From: Golubevia sp. BC0850
Lineage: Eukaryota; Basidiomycota; Exobasidiomycetes; Golubeviales; Golubeviaceae
Length of the DNA: 64,000 nucleotides
Direction: 5' to 3'
Assembly: GCA_012976225.1 (NCBI GenBank)
Contig: JAAVVG010000029.1
Coordinates: forward strand, 62,001-126,000
Made by a program: the position numbers and the translations under genes. Below are positions 50,206-61,400 of this stretch, piece after piece; the first letter of the stretch is position 1, and the number at the start of each line of letters is the position of its first letter. The notes beneath the pieces were generated by a model that saw only the letters and a list, made by a program, of their open reading frames with translations, was not told where the DNA came from and did not search any database.

Positions 50206-50967
50206 ATGATGCTCTTCGACTTCAACCCTAGCTCTCCCTACTGCAATACTTTCTCTCTGCTCTGCTATTCCTTCCTCGATCTTCACTTCATTTCAGCGTA
50301 TCTACTTATATCTACTCAACATATCTCTCTCTACCTTTTGCTGTTCGTTCAGCACCATGCTATCCCATCTCAGTGGGAAGATGTCAAACCTGAAAATTGG
50401 TTTGATGATTCTGGTTCCGAAGAGGATGTTTCAGAGGAAGATTCGGATGCAGATGAAGAAGAGGATGAAGAAGAAGAAGAGAAGTTAAAGAGACTTGGAT
50501 CTGCTGCTTTGAATACTCTGGACGCAAGAGATAACAAGAAAAATGCGGAGGAAAGTAGGAAGTTGAGATGTAAAGGTAAAGGGAAAGAAGTACGAGAGAG
50601 AAGTAAGGATAATGATTTTGAGGGAATGTTGTTGGATGAAGGAGTCGAATCTCGAGCTCTAGGAGTGGCTACATGGACCAAATCTGATAGGTTACTTCAC
50701 CATCTTAGAAGAGATAGCGAGACAGCGCTCCTTGCCGCCCTGTCCAGAAAAACAAGGGGTAGGAAAATTGTCAGTGGGAAGCGACCGGCGAGTGATAGGT
50801 CAGCCGGAGAGAGAAAGGAATGGGGTGGAGTGTTTCAGAGCTATGTACAAGGATTTCGAAACTCTCATGTGAAACTCCTCATAAAGCGCATCCTCAGATC
50901 TGTCTCCTCCTCTTTGTTCATTCAATCTCACCTCCTCTTCTCGACCGCTCCAAACACTGCCCCCTAA
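50206..50967 (+). CDS. Possible uncharacterised Asp/Glu-rich protein
   Basis: An open frame of 253 codons begins 56 bases after the Sel1 gene. Its first 55 residues are hydrophobic and could be untranslated or intronic, since a TCTCAG acceptor stands right before WEDVKPENWFDDSG. After this comes an acidic run (EEEDEEEEEKLKRLGSAALN) and a basic middle with KGKGKEVRERSK. It could be a real gene whose first exon I cannot place, or a 3' UTR frame of the Sel1 gene. No family is recognised. Confidence 0.35.
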   Translation: MMLFDFNPSSPYCNTFSLLCYSFLDLHFISAYLLISTQHISLYLLLFVQHHAIPSQWEDVKPENWFDDSGSEEDVSEEDSDADEEEDEEEEEKLKRLGSAALNTLDARDNKKNAEESRKLRCKGKGKEVRERSKDNDFEGMLLDEGVESRALGVATWTKSDRLLHHLRRDSETALLAALSRKTRGRKIVSGKRPASDRSAGERKEWGGVFQSYVQGFRNSHVKLLIKRILRSVSSSLFIQSHLLFSTAPNTAP

Positions 50968-52067
50968 CTTCCCCCTCATCTTTATCCCTCTCTATCGCTG
51001 ATGTTATATTGATTCTTGTATCCTATTGTCTGCACAGACTAAGAGACTTGTAGTTTCTTGTGAGAAGCCATGGGCAAGGTCGTGGTCTTCTCTGGAGAGA
51101 TGGAAAGACTGAGAGCAGGAGAGCTCTGAGGATCTCGCGTTTGCTAGTGCTTCTTTATTCTCTTTGTTTTCGTCTCACGCTTTTTTTCCCTCGTCGATCA
51201 AGAATCAACGCCCCCTGACCCTCTTTCTCTTTGATTGAAAGCTGTGTGTGTGTGTGTGTTTGTGACGCTGATGCTGGAAGTCGAGACTCGCGAAAAGAAG
51301 GGGTCGCGAATCTCCTTGGCGCCCTCTACGCATCGATTCAGTGATCCACCGATTCCCCAAACTTTTCTGAGAGAGCAGGTGACGTTAGGTCTGGCAGCGA
51401 AGGGTATTAGTACTGCAGTTTCGCTGGCGTTTCCATCTAAGTCCTGGCTAGTTCACTGGTCACGATTCCCCTCTGCCTTCATCATCTCTTCGGACACCAA
51501 TGGAAGCACGAAGTCTGCGGTTCCAAACCCACAGCGGTACATTCTTAGAATGGCAGCAAGCCGATCGCCTCCAAGACGCCGGCAAGATGCTCTCTGAGAT
51601 CGTGAACCGATAGCAGGGTTGATTCTCCGCCCTGGAAGACCAACAGACGCCCCGTCTCACGAGTACGGTCCCCATTTCTATTTGATCATTCACAGAGAGG
51701 ATGCTTTTGGAGAGCAGAGCTCGTCTTTGCTCGAGTCGACGTTCTACTGTCCCAATCCCAATTGCAGACGTGTTGCCATGAAAGGCTTCACAGAAGAGAA
51801 CACGTCTGTTGATTTCTTTCAAATTCTTCACGAAAACAAGAACAAAGATAACAAAAGTGGAAGAAAGCTCTGGAGAAGGGAAAGGGGAATCGAAGTTACA
51901 AATAGAATCAGGGTCGGAAAACAGCGAGACATAGAGAAGACAAGAAGGGATTTAGTTCTGGTTTGATTTTGCGTGATTGAGACTTTCTTTTGAAGGCTCT
52001 TTACCTGAGGTGTCACGACGACGAGGCACCCTCGAGCGAGAGAACTCAAGACGTGAGAGGGCCTGCT
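50968..52067. other. Long intergenic region with a TG microsatellite
   Basis: About 1.1 kb between the acidic frame and the SWI3 3' end. It contains a (T/G)n run around 51242-51262 and several overlapping short frames on both strands with no family character. No tRNA-like A/B-box pair was found. Confidence 0.4.
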
Positions 52068-55000
52068 CTAACCAATCTTCCCATAATCTCCATCAGTAGG
52101 GTGACTTCCAGCACCAGCTCCTCTGACCACAGGTCCTGCATCACTAAGACCCATCGAGATAGCGTTATTATGTATCATGCCCATTTCTCCATTCGCAATG
52201 AAGCTACCTTCTCTACCTGGCAATTGAAAAGCTCTAGAATTCATATCAACAGATTGGTGTTGACCAGTTTGCTGAGATTGAACTTGAGATTGTTGAATAG
52301 CTTGTTGTTGAGAAAGGATAGTGTTCTTGGCTTTGAGGATCAAAGTTTCCAAGGCTTTCTTTTGTTCGGCTACGGCAGCTCGATCTACATTGAGTTGTTT
52401 ACGAGAGGATTCGAGTGATCGTCTTTCTGATTCTAGAAGGGATTCTAATTCCGAGAAGTGAGCCATTTTGAGCTGAAAGGGTTTGAAGAAAGAAGGAGAA
52501 GAAAGAAGGAAACATTTGTCAGCGGCGGAAGGAAGGAAAAGATCTCTTCTCTTTCTTCTTCTGAAGATCTTTCTACCAAGACACTCACCTCCATTTTCTT
52601 CATCTGAGCGCTGACACATTGAGCCACCAAGCTCTGACATTCTCTCTCTTCAAAAGCAGAAAGAACATGAGCCTTAGCAGCAGCAGCACCCAAAGCCAAA
52701 GAAGCCAGAGAAGCCATAGGAGGAAGATCCGTGGTAGATTCATCGACTCCATTTTCCTTCTCTTTTTCACCTTCTTTCTCTCCTTCTGTTTCGACTTGAT
52801 CTACATCCATAGCATCTTTTTCCTTCTCCTTCTCAGTCGTTCCATCATCTTGAACTTCCATTTCACCTTCCTTAGCTTTCTTACTTTCCTTCTCATTCCC
52901 ATCCCCCTTTTCCGCTTCTCTTTTCCTGACACCTTTACCAATTTCGCCAATGGCTCTTTTAGCAGCAGCAGCGGCTACGGCAGGAGAAACATTTGAAGCC
53001 AAAAAAGCAACAACGCTCATAACCGGATTATCAGCTTGAGTAAAAGGAGTTAAACCAGTTGCACTGTTTTTAAGAATTGAAAGTGGACCTAATTCGACTT
53101 GATTCCTATCCCCATTTTTGACTCCATTAGAAGTGACCGCTTCAGTTTCTTCCAACCATTTATCCTCAATAGGCATCTGTAAGAATCTAGTAATGCATTC
53201 TTCTCTACTTCTACTTCCAACATGTTCAGAAACCTTACCCCAATCTTCGTCATAAAGTTCTAGACCTTCTAATAATCTCAAAGTTTCAATATCTGACCAA
53301 TCGTGATCTTCTTCGATTTCATCAGCTTCTTGACCATGTTTGAAAGATCTTCTATCATCTACTCTAACGAAATCTCCAGAGAACATTGAAGTAGGGAATC
53401 TACCTTCTGAGAAACAACCTCCGCAAAGTTGGAAGTTCTTGACTCTGATGGAATGGAATCTTGAGGAAGTACAATCTGAAGAACAAGTGTTACAACTATA
53501 AGATTGAGTTTCTTTTCCATTCTCTTGACCGTTTTCACCAGAGCTGGGTTTCAGAGCAGCATCGGAAGTAGCAGCTAGAGTTGAAGCTAGGGAGTTCGAG
53601 ATTGGTTTGAGAGTAGAAGAAGTTGTATGATAAATCGTCTTTCTCAATTCCATCGAGAGAGGATTCTTGTTGGTAGAAGATTCAGCTTTGACTTTGCCTT
53701 CCTTCTCTTTCTCTTCGGGTCTGGAAGTTCCTGGATGTAGAGGCTGAAGACCACGAGGAGTATCGACTAGAACTCTGAAGTGACCTGTGAAGGGGGGTCC
53801 TAGAGCTGCTGGACGAGTTTCGGGATCAATCTGAGAGGACGAGAACGAGAGAATGTAAGATGAGCACAGTAAAGAAGTCAAAGAAAAAGTCCATAAACGC
53901 GAGAAACTACAAATTCAATCGGCCGGAGATCTCAACTCACCTGGTAATTAATCAAACCCCAACATTCCAAAAAAGCGTGAACTCTCATAATAGCACAAAC
54001 ATCTCCGGCCAAATTCCTTCTACAAGCTGTAAAAGTCAAATATTCAGTTGGATTCAATCTATAACTATCAATCATGAAATCTCTATAACCTTTATAAATG
54101 CTAGGCGTTTTAGATCTAGATCTACCATTGAAGAATTCCGGTAGCGAACGTTTTTCTAATGGAGTAATAGAAGAAGGAATATACCATAACGAATGAGAGG
54201 GTACAATAATAGGTTGAGTTTGAGAAGACAAATAACGAGATGCAAGTGACTGAGCATTTGAAGTTTGATGTTGTTGAATTAGAGGAGTTGTGGTTTCTTC
54301 AGTTGCTGGAACTACTGCTTTTGGAACAGTAGCAGTTGAACCATCTTTCATAGAAACATCACCAGTCTCAACAACTTCTCCAGGTAAATTTCCAATACTT
54401 CCACCAGGGATAGCTTCACTTTCCCATCTTCTACCAGAAGCGTTTCCAGAATTTGGATTACTAACATCAACTGGTGTAGCTCCAATAGGTCTTGCAATCA
54501 CTGATAGTTTAACTCTTTTACTTTCTCCTTCTTCGGCTCCCTTAGTCATATCTTCAATTTCATTTGGCAAAGTTCTTTTTCTAACTTTCTCGCCAACTCC
54601 AATTTCTCCTACTTCTCCTTCTTCTTCTTGGATTTCTTCTGGAACTTCATAATCTTCTTCGTTCATAGTTTCATTGAACCTAAATCCATCTTCTAACCAT
54701 TTGGTTTCAACTTTCCAAACTCCAGTGTGAGTTGGTTCTTCTTCTGGAGAAGGGAAATCTTTGGATGATAACCATGTATCGTAGGAATCTGGACGATACC
54801 AAACGTGAATTAACGCCAAGGAATTTCTTGGAGAGGTGGAAGCTAAGAGAGAAATGGTACGGAAATAATCTGAAGAGGAGGTCAAATCTGAGGAGGAAGT
54901 TGAAGATGGATGAAGAAGGTGGGTGGTGGAATCCGTTGGCGTTGAGGACCAGGTATCTGAGAGGGGGAGGAGAGATATGATTGAAAGTGAGTTTTCGGGA

Positions 55001-55828
55001 AAGTTGATGGTGGCGAACGTTGACTTGAGAGTGACAGTGAAAGGAGATAGTCGAGGAAGGATGCCCCCCTCTATCTTCTCTTCTCAATTCGAAGAGGGCC
55101 TAGGAGCATCTCTCGAGCGCGATATAGAGATGTATCTCTCATCAATAGCTCGTTCAGATATCCTTGATTCACGGATGGGAAGGTATGAATCACCCTCCTT
55201 CTCTCTCCCTCTCGTGTCTTCCCGCCTCCAATACCCTCATCTCTCACGCGTCTATCTACTCACAACCTAAAGCATTTGCCATCGTTGAGAACTTGTGTTC
55301 TTCTGCTTTTGTGAAGAGACCCTCCTTCACAGGACTGATGACTATCTGATTGATATGGCCATTCTCCTTCAATTTCTGAGTTACAGCTACTACAGCTTCC
55401 TTATAGAGCGCCTTCTTCCCCTGATCCCTGATATCAAAGACCTTTTCACCTCTCTCATTCAAGAAAGAGTACAAAGAGGTTAAAAGAGTGAAGATTGGAG
55501 ATTGATGAGTTGTTGAAGCTGGAGAATTTGGATCTTGTAGAGATTTGAAAGGTCGAAGACAATTTGACGGAATTCTGTTGGGATGAATTGAAGAAGAAGA
55601 TGGTGAACTGCTTGAATTTGAATCTAAACCTAAATGTTCATGTTGGAATTGAATGAAATTGTAAAGTAGAGTCGAAATCGAACTTGAGTTGAAATTGGTT
55701 TCATTCGGGTTCAGAGTTGGAGTAGGAATGGATTCAAGGATTGGATCCACAAAAGTTTGAAAGAGTGAATGAACTGATTTGTCCGAGATTAATCGTGGAT
55801 CTGCTGATCCATTCAATGAAAGTGACAT
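52068..55828 (-). CDS. SWI3: SWI/SNF-type chromatin-remodelling subunit (SWI3/RSC8/SMARCC)
   Basis: Core scaffold of a SWI/SNF-class remodeller in the nucleus. Four exons (55828-55264, 54956-53941, 53830-52589, 52472-52068) join exactly in phase into 1,075 residues. The N-terminal module contains TTHLLHP, then ALIHVWYRPDSYDTWLSSKD and MNEEDYEV, as in animal SMARCC1/2. The SWIRM domain includes IIVPSHSLWYIPSSITPLEK, RSLPEFFNGRSRSKTPSIYK and TACRRNLAGDVCAIMRVHAF. A ZZ-type zinc finger follows (CNTCSSDCTSSRFH, CGGCF). The SANT domain starts DWSDIETLRLLEGLELYDED. The final exon is a coiled coil (ESLLESERRSLESSRKQLNV). Whether it belongs to the SWI/SNF or RSC complex cannot be decided. It shares a 123-bp divergent promoter with the next gene. 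Confidence 0.93.
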
Positions 55829-55951
55829 CCTTGTTCAAAGTAGCAGGTGAATTCAAGGTGGATGTGAGAGAGGCGACGCTGCTGCAAGTGAGAGGGCCAG
55901 AAGGTCTCGCTCTCCTTTCCAATCCACACTCTAATCGACTCTAAATCAACA

Positions 55952-57641
55952 ATGGGCGGTTACAGGGTAGAAGTGAGTATTCATGAATCATCAATCAATC
56001 TTTCCAAGAGAGAGAGACAGAGAGAGACAGAGAGGGAGGTCATCCATGGCCAGGTAGCCTCAGCCTCTCACTCCAGCTCACAGACTCACTGACTCCCACA
56101 CGACACTCTTTCTTCAGTACGCCGTTAGTGGAAGAGCAAAGTGCAAAGGAGGTAAGCCATGTGCAGGTACTCCTCTCGCCAAAGGTGAACTCAGAATGGG
56201 TTCTCAAGTTGATTTTAATGGTAAGATATACATCAGCATTTTCCCTTCCCTACCCTAATCTATTCACTCACAGCACAACTCCATCAACCACCCCTCTTCT
56301 CTCCTTCCACAGGTAACCAGAGTTTTTTGTGGCGTCATTGGGGATGTGTCACTAAAAAGGTTTTGTCTAATGTCATCAAGGAGATCGGAGAGGATCCTAA
56401 TGATCTGGTCAGTCTTTTGAAAGGATTCACGTCGAGGGTCGAGATGAGGTTTCAGTAGTGAAATGAATTGGATTGAACTTGGAGCGAATGATTGGTATGG
56501 AGCTCAAAGAGGAAGAAAGGAGAGGGAGAGAGTAGCATCTATCTTGAATCATTCGAGAAGAAAGCACCTTTGAATCAAAGAGCTAAAGAGGACGTCTCAC
56601 GAGGTTGTTCATGAGACACACAGCTCTGACAGTTTCTCAATCAAGAAAGAAATCAAAGACCAGACTGTTCTTCGACAGAATCGTCGAGTCTGATAAATCC
56701 TTATCTCTCGACACTCTTTGCCACCCACGGTCCCTCCCGCCTTTCTCCCTCTCTAACCTCCAATCTTGTCATCTCTCTTCCCTCTCCAGGACGGATTTGA
56801 AGAACTTCGTGAAGAAGATCAAGCACGTATTTCAACTGCTTTCTCAGAAGGTCAAGTAGCAGAAGAAGACATTCCAGAATCAGCAAAGAGACAATCCCCC
56901 AGTTCAGAAGTAGAAGAAGATGAAGAAGATTCTTCACCAAAGAAGAAAACGAAAGCTACTCCTAAGCCAAAGAAAGCTCCTGCAAAAAAGAAGAAAGCTA
57001 AGAAACAAGAATCAGAAGAAGATAGTATGGTTTCTGCATCTGATACTGAATCTGGAGGAGAAAAAGATGTTGAAGAAAAAAAGAAACCTAGTGTCACTAG
57101 AAAGAAAGGAAAGAGAACTAAGAAGGAAGTTGATGAGGATAGTTTGGTTTCTGAGAGTGAGGATGAAGTGAAGGAAGAGGTGGAAAGTGAGGAAGATGTT
57201 AAACCTAAGAAGCAAGTTGCTGCGAAAGGAAAGGGTAAGGGTAAGGCGAAGCAGAAAGTTAAGGATGAATCAGATGATGATTCAGTGGAAGAAGAAGAAG
57301 TTCAACCCAAAGCTAAGAGAGGTAGACCAAGTAGAGGAAATGGTGAATCTGAAAATAAGAAAGGTGTAAAAGAGGAGGTTGATGATGAGGAATTAGAAGT
57401 AGAGAAACCAAAGGTTAAGAGGGAGAAAGTAAAGAAGGTCAAGAAAGAAGATCAAGATGATTTAGAGGAGGAGGAGGTTAAGCCTAAAGCTAAGAAAGGT
57501 AGACCAAGTAAAGGAAACGGTGCATCTAAGGATAAAAAACGTGTCAAAGAGGAGGAGGAGGAGGTTTCAGGAGAAGAGAAACCAAAGGTTAAGAGAAGCA
57601 AAGCAAAGAAGGTTAAGGACGGAGAAGAAGATGACGATTAG
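55952..57641 (+). CDS. PARP-type zinc-finger protein with acidic/basic tail and AT-hooks
   Basis: Four exons (55952-55972, 56118 to about 56220, about 56314-56407, about 56790-57641). The first three encode a PARP-type zinc finger, MGGYRVEYAVSGRAKCKGG, then KPCAGTPLAKGELRMGSQV and SFLWRHWGCVTKKVL, giving the CX4C...HX2C ligand set. The family recognises DNA breaks or nicked ends. There is no catalytic ADP-ribosyltransferase domain. The last exon is a repetitive Lys/Glu tail with two AT-hook-like cores (KAKRGRPSRGNG and KAKKGRPSKGNG). Nuclear DNA binding is inferred. Related fungal proteins carry one such finger with unknown function. It is head-to-head with the SWI3 gene. Confidence 0.82.
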
Positions 57642-57701
57642 GAAGATTGAGGTATCAATTTTTTTGGTTTAGTCGGAATTCACGTTTCAAACCAGGTTGC
57701 C

Positions 57702-57756
57702 TTTCTTTTCTTTTCTTTTCTTTTCTTTTCTTTTCTTTTCTTTTCTTTTCTTTTCT
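57702..57756 (+). repeat. (TTTTC)n microsatellite in the 3' flank
   Basis: About ten to eleven copies of the pentamer TTTTC, almost perfect, begin some 60 bases after the stop of the PARP-type finger gene. It is likely transcribed as part of the 3' UTR. No function is implied. Confidence 0.9.
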
Positions 57757-58456
57757 CTTCTTTGTTTGTGATTCCTATCAAGTTCGAATGTCAATTCTTT
57801 CTGACCTCAAGATTGAATTCGTCTTTCAGTCTCAATTTTCAATTGCTATCATTTGTTCTGTCCTTCACTCCTTCTAACGAACCTCAAATCAAGATCCTCT
57901 CTACCTTTTAGATATCCCAGTTTCTGCTCGATCGTCAATTAAAACAAGTCGAGCTTCTTTCGACGATGCTTTCAATGAGCAAATTCTTCATGCCTTCCCC
58001 CTGCCCTTCTCTTTCTAAGGCTCCTTTGTCACCTTTGCACTTTTCTCGAATCGTCCCTAATGAAACCAAGTACGTGCGAATTCTTCAACTTGCTTGGAAA
58101 CTTGCTTGGATCGATGATTCTGTCATTGGTTGATGCATCGAGATCTCTTGTGAAGAAATTGAATCTCATCCTGATCACAAATCTCTCTCAGGTGATTCAT
58201 GAAATTCGTGACGTTTGAACAAAAGACCAAGTACAAGAGGCAGGAGTAAAACAGGAGTAGATGATAGATCGAAACAGATTCGAGAAAGGAGAGGGCGAGA
58301 AATTTTTAGGTAAGGGGAGAAAAAGGGTGGTCTATGAAATCGAATGGAGATATGGAGCGTTCCGAAGATATACGACGTGAGAAGGAAATCGGTGACTATC
58401 CGTCAAGATTGAGGACGAGCGAGAAAAGAAAGAAAGAGAGAAAACTCCAATCTCTC
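57757..58456. other. Convergent intergenic region
   Basis: About 0.7 kb between the finger-protein 3' flank and the stop of the MFS gene. No gene or RNA was recognised. Confidence 0.45.
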
Positions 58457-61400
58457 TTAGACCTCTCTGGCGGAAACGGAGACCCCATTAGAATCCTTCT
58501 CCTTCTTCTTATCGGCGTCTTGACTGGCTTCCTCGTCATGTTCGACTGGTAGACCCATTCTTGAAACGTCGACTCCGTGTGCTTCTAGATAGGCTCGGAA
58601 AGCTTCATCTTCAATCACCATTCCATCCTTCTTGACTTCTGGCACGAAGAAGAAGATGACGAGAGCCGAGAGAATGGCCAACCCAGAAGCAATGTAGAAA
58701 GGCTGGTAGATGAAGGCCACGCGGAAAGTTTTGGCGAGGTCAGCTCATCCGGTCAGAGAGAGAGAGAGGGTGAGAGGTAAGAAGAGCAGCTCCGTTGTTC
58801 GAGACTCACCCCAGAGAAAAAAATATCTTTCTCCCCTGTTGGATCTAGATCCAATCGAATTTGGTTGTAGGCCTGTCAGATAGAGAAAAGTGAGAATGAT
58901 TCGTTAGGCAAGGGCCACGACGAAGGAGTGAGAGGTTCGCGGCAATGCAAGTCATTCGCCCATTCCATAAGCCAGGTTTGACCGTTTCTACTCACATAAG
59001 ATCCAGAGAAAGCACCGATTTTACCTGTCAACAATGAGAGCAAAATGAAAGGAAGGATTTCAGAATGAATGGAGTTTCGAGAGTCAGGCAAGAGTCTCCT
59101 TGAATCTCATGCTCACCGATAGCGGCAATTCCTCCGTAGATAGTTCCACGAACAGCAGTAGGAGCTACAGACTTGCTAGCCAATAGACCTAGATTGTTTC
59201 CAGGACCAAATTCTCCAAACCTGCAAAGATAGGACGAGTGAAGGTTGGGAGAGACAGGCGTCAGCGTCAGAGGTGTTGTCTTCCACGCTCGAAGTTGCCT
59301 TGGATTCTTACGCGATGAAAATTCCATAGATCACTGCAAATCCAGCGATATTGTTCTTCAGGTGTCCGAATCCACCGGCGAGTCCAAAGCCAATCGCAGC
59401 TTGGCAGAGAAGTCCGGTGATCATGGTCTTTTTGGGTCCAAGTTTGTCTAGGACGAGAGCTCCAATGAAAGTTCCTGGAAGGTAGAAAGCGTTGATGATG
59501 ATTCCCCACTTCAGACTCTCTTCGAGTGAAGCATCGGGTCCAATGATCTGATCGACGATGAAACTCGCATAGATACCAGCGGGGTCTGGAGAGAGAAGAG
59601 AGCGAGCCGGAGGTGGAGATAAGAGGTTGAGTGCAGGCGACGAGATCAGTAAGGGTTTCTTCTTCCATGTCAGCGATAGCACCGCGAAAGGAAGAATGCA
59701 CATCAGCATCACACTCACACGTAACCTGCAAGTGGAAAGGAAGAGAAACAGGGTCAACAAACGTCCTTAAATTCATGCAACTTTTGTTCAACTCACGTAG
59801 TCGTAGATGAACCAAGAAAGAGAAACTGCTGAGATTTTGACCCAGTAGCGCTTGATCACAAGTCCCCAAGGAATGCTGACTTTTTTCATTGCGTTCTGTT
59901 GAAAAGAGAGAGGAAAGAAAAGGGAGCAAGGGGTGAAGGGATTAGTTGAGCTGCAGCGAAACCGCAAGAGACTTCAGGTTCACTCACCTGCTTATAGGAT
60001 TCAGGTTCTTGCATTCTAGTTCTGAAGAACAAGAGAGTCAATGGTGGGATAGCTCCTAGACCGAGAGATACTCTCCATGCTACTTCGAGGTGGTTAGGCC
60101 AAATCAACACGCAGACCTGAAAAATTTGAGAAAGAAGAAAGTGAGCTAGGGAAACTAAAATTGACGAGGAAAGATGGATCAGACTTACATAGACGACGAC
60201 CGAGGCAGCTGTGTGAGAACAGAAGAAAAATAAAGTGTGGTCAGTGAAAGCTGCATCAACGAAGAAAAGGGAATTTGAAAACTTACTTACGAAACCAACA
60301 TCGATGGCAGAGTTGGTGGCTAATACGAATGATCCATTTTGAAACCATTTAGGGACAGCTTTGGCCTCTTGAAACCAGGCGTGGGTGAATAGAGGAGTTG
60401 GAAGCGTTAGCGCTCGAAGCGACTCGAGGTAAACGACGCGGGTTTCTGATTACTCACCACTGTTTTCTGAGCAAGCAACTGATCCAGCCGGGTATTCTGC
60501 TCCAATAGCAATACCGATCAAGAATCTGTAGGCTTCCAGAGCTGCAAAAAGACCTGCAGCAGACCCGCCAGCTCCGTAAGCTCCAGCCGACAAGATACTC
60601 CAAAGAATCAACCAGTAGGAGGCGAACAGCATACCAAACTTCCTCCCGATCCTGTCACTGAGAACTCCAAAGACCAGCATTCCAAGAACAGTTCCAGCAA
60701 AAGCTAAGGCTGGGAAGGTGTCTGAGAACTGAGTAAGTCTGCTCTCCGAAACCTGGCCCTCGTAAAGCGTTCGAATGAGAGTATTGGTGGGTCCTGCTAC
60801 TGCATTTACGTAACTTGATTTTTGGTGAATTTGAGGATAAAGAAGGAGGAGAAAATTGGGGATGAGTCAGATGAAGGAAGTGACTGAGGTTGAGAACAGC
60901 TAGGATCCACACGTACCCGTCTACAAGATCCGAATACAAACACGAGAGAGAGAGAGAGAGGGTCGAAGCGCGAGGTTAGGAGGTCAAGGGTGGACGAGAG
61001 GTGAAAGGATGATAAGAAGATCAGAGGATGCTTCAAAAAAGAATCAAAGACTTCACTCTTCGCTTCTGCTCCTTGATCGAACTCACCGGAGACTTTTGAA
61101 TCAAAAAACCGGATCAGATTGAAAGAGAACGAAGCGAAAGGATGAGATCAAAAGAGAGGTTGACTTTTGATGTAGTCGAGCTCTTCTTACTCACACAAAG
61201 CGGCTCCACATGCAAAGACAACTAAATTCAAAAAAGGTCAAATGGAACAGTGGAGAATTGGAGAAAAAGGGGGATTGAGGAGGTGGGGCAGAATTGAGCA
61301 AGAAGTGAGGGAAAGGAGGGTAGGACAAAGCGCGACAGAAAGAGCTCCCCCTCCTCGATGCCCTTACGAGAAAACCTCTAGAATTCGGAAGCTCCTAGAA

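Noticed and set aside
54707-55087. A 126-codon minus-strand frame overlapping the 5' part of the SWI3 gene
   Set aside because: It lies in a different frame from the conserved SMARCC-like residues; the exon at 54956 joined to 55264 reads the conserved motifs exactly in phase.
60655-60939. An open frame reading [15 protein letters not shown] through the intron after the 4-nt exon of the MFS gene
   Set aside because: It begins like the true motif only because the GTACGT donor mimics TAC-GT codons; after it the sequence loses all similarity to the family and stops. It is intron retention, not the coding path.
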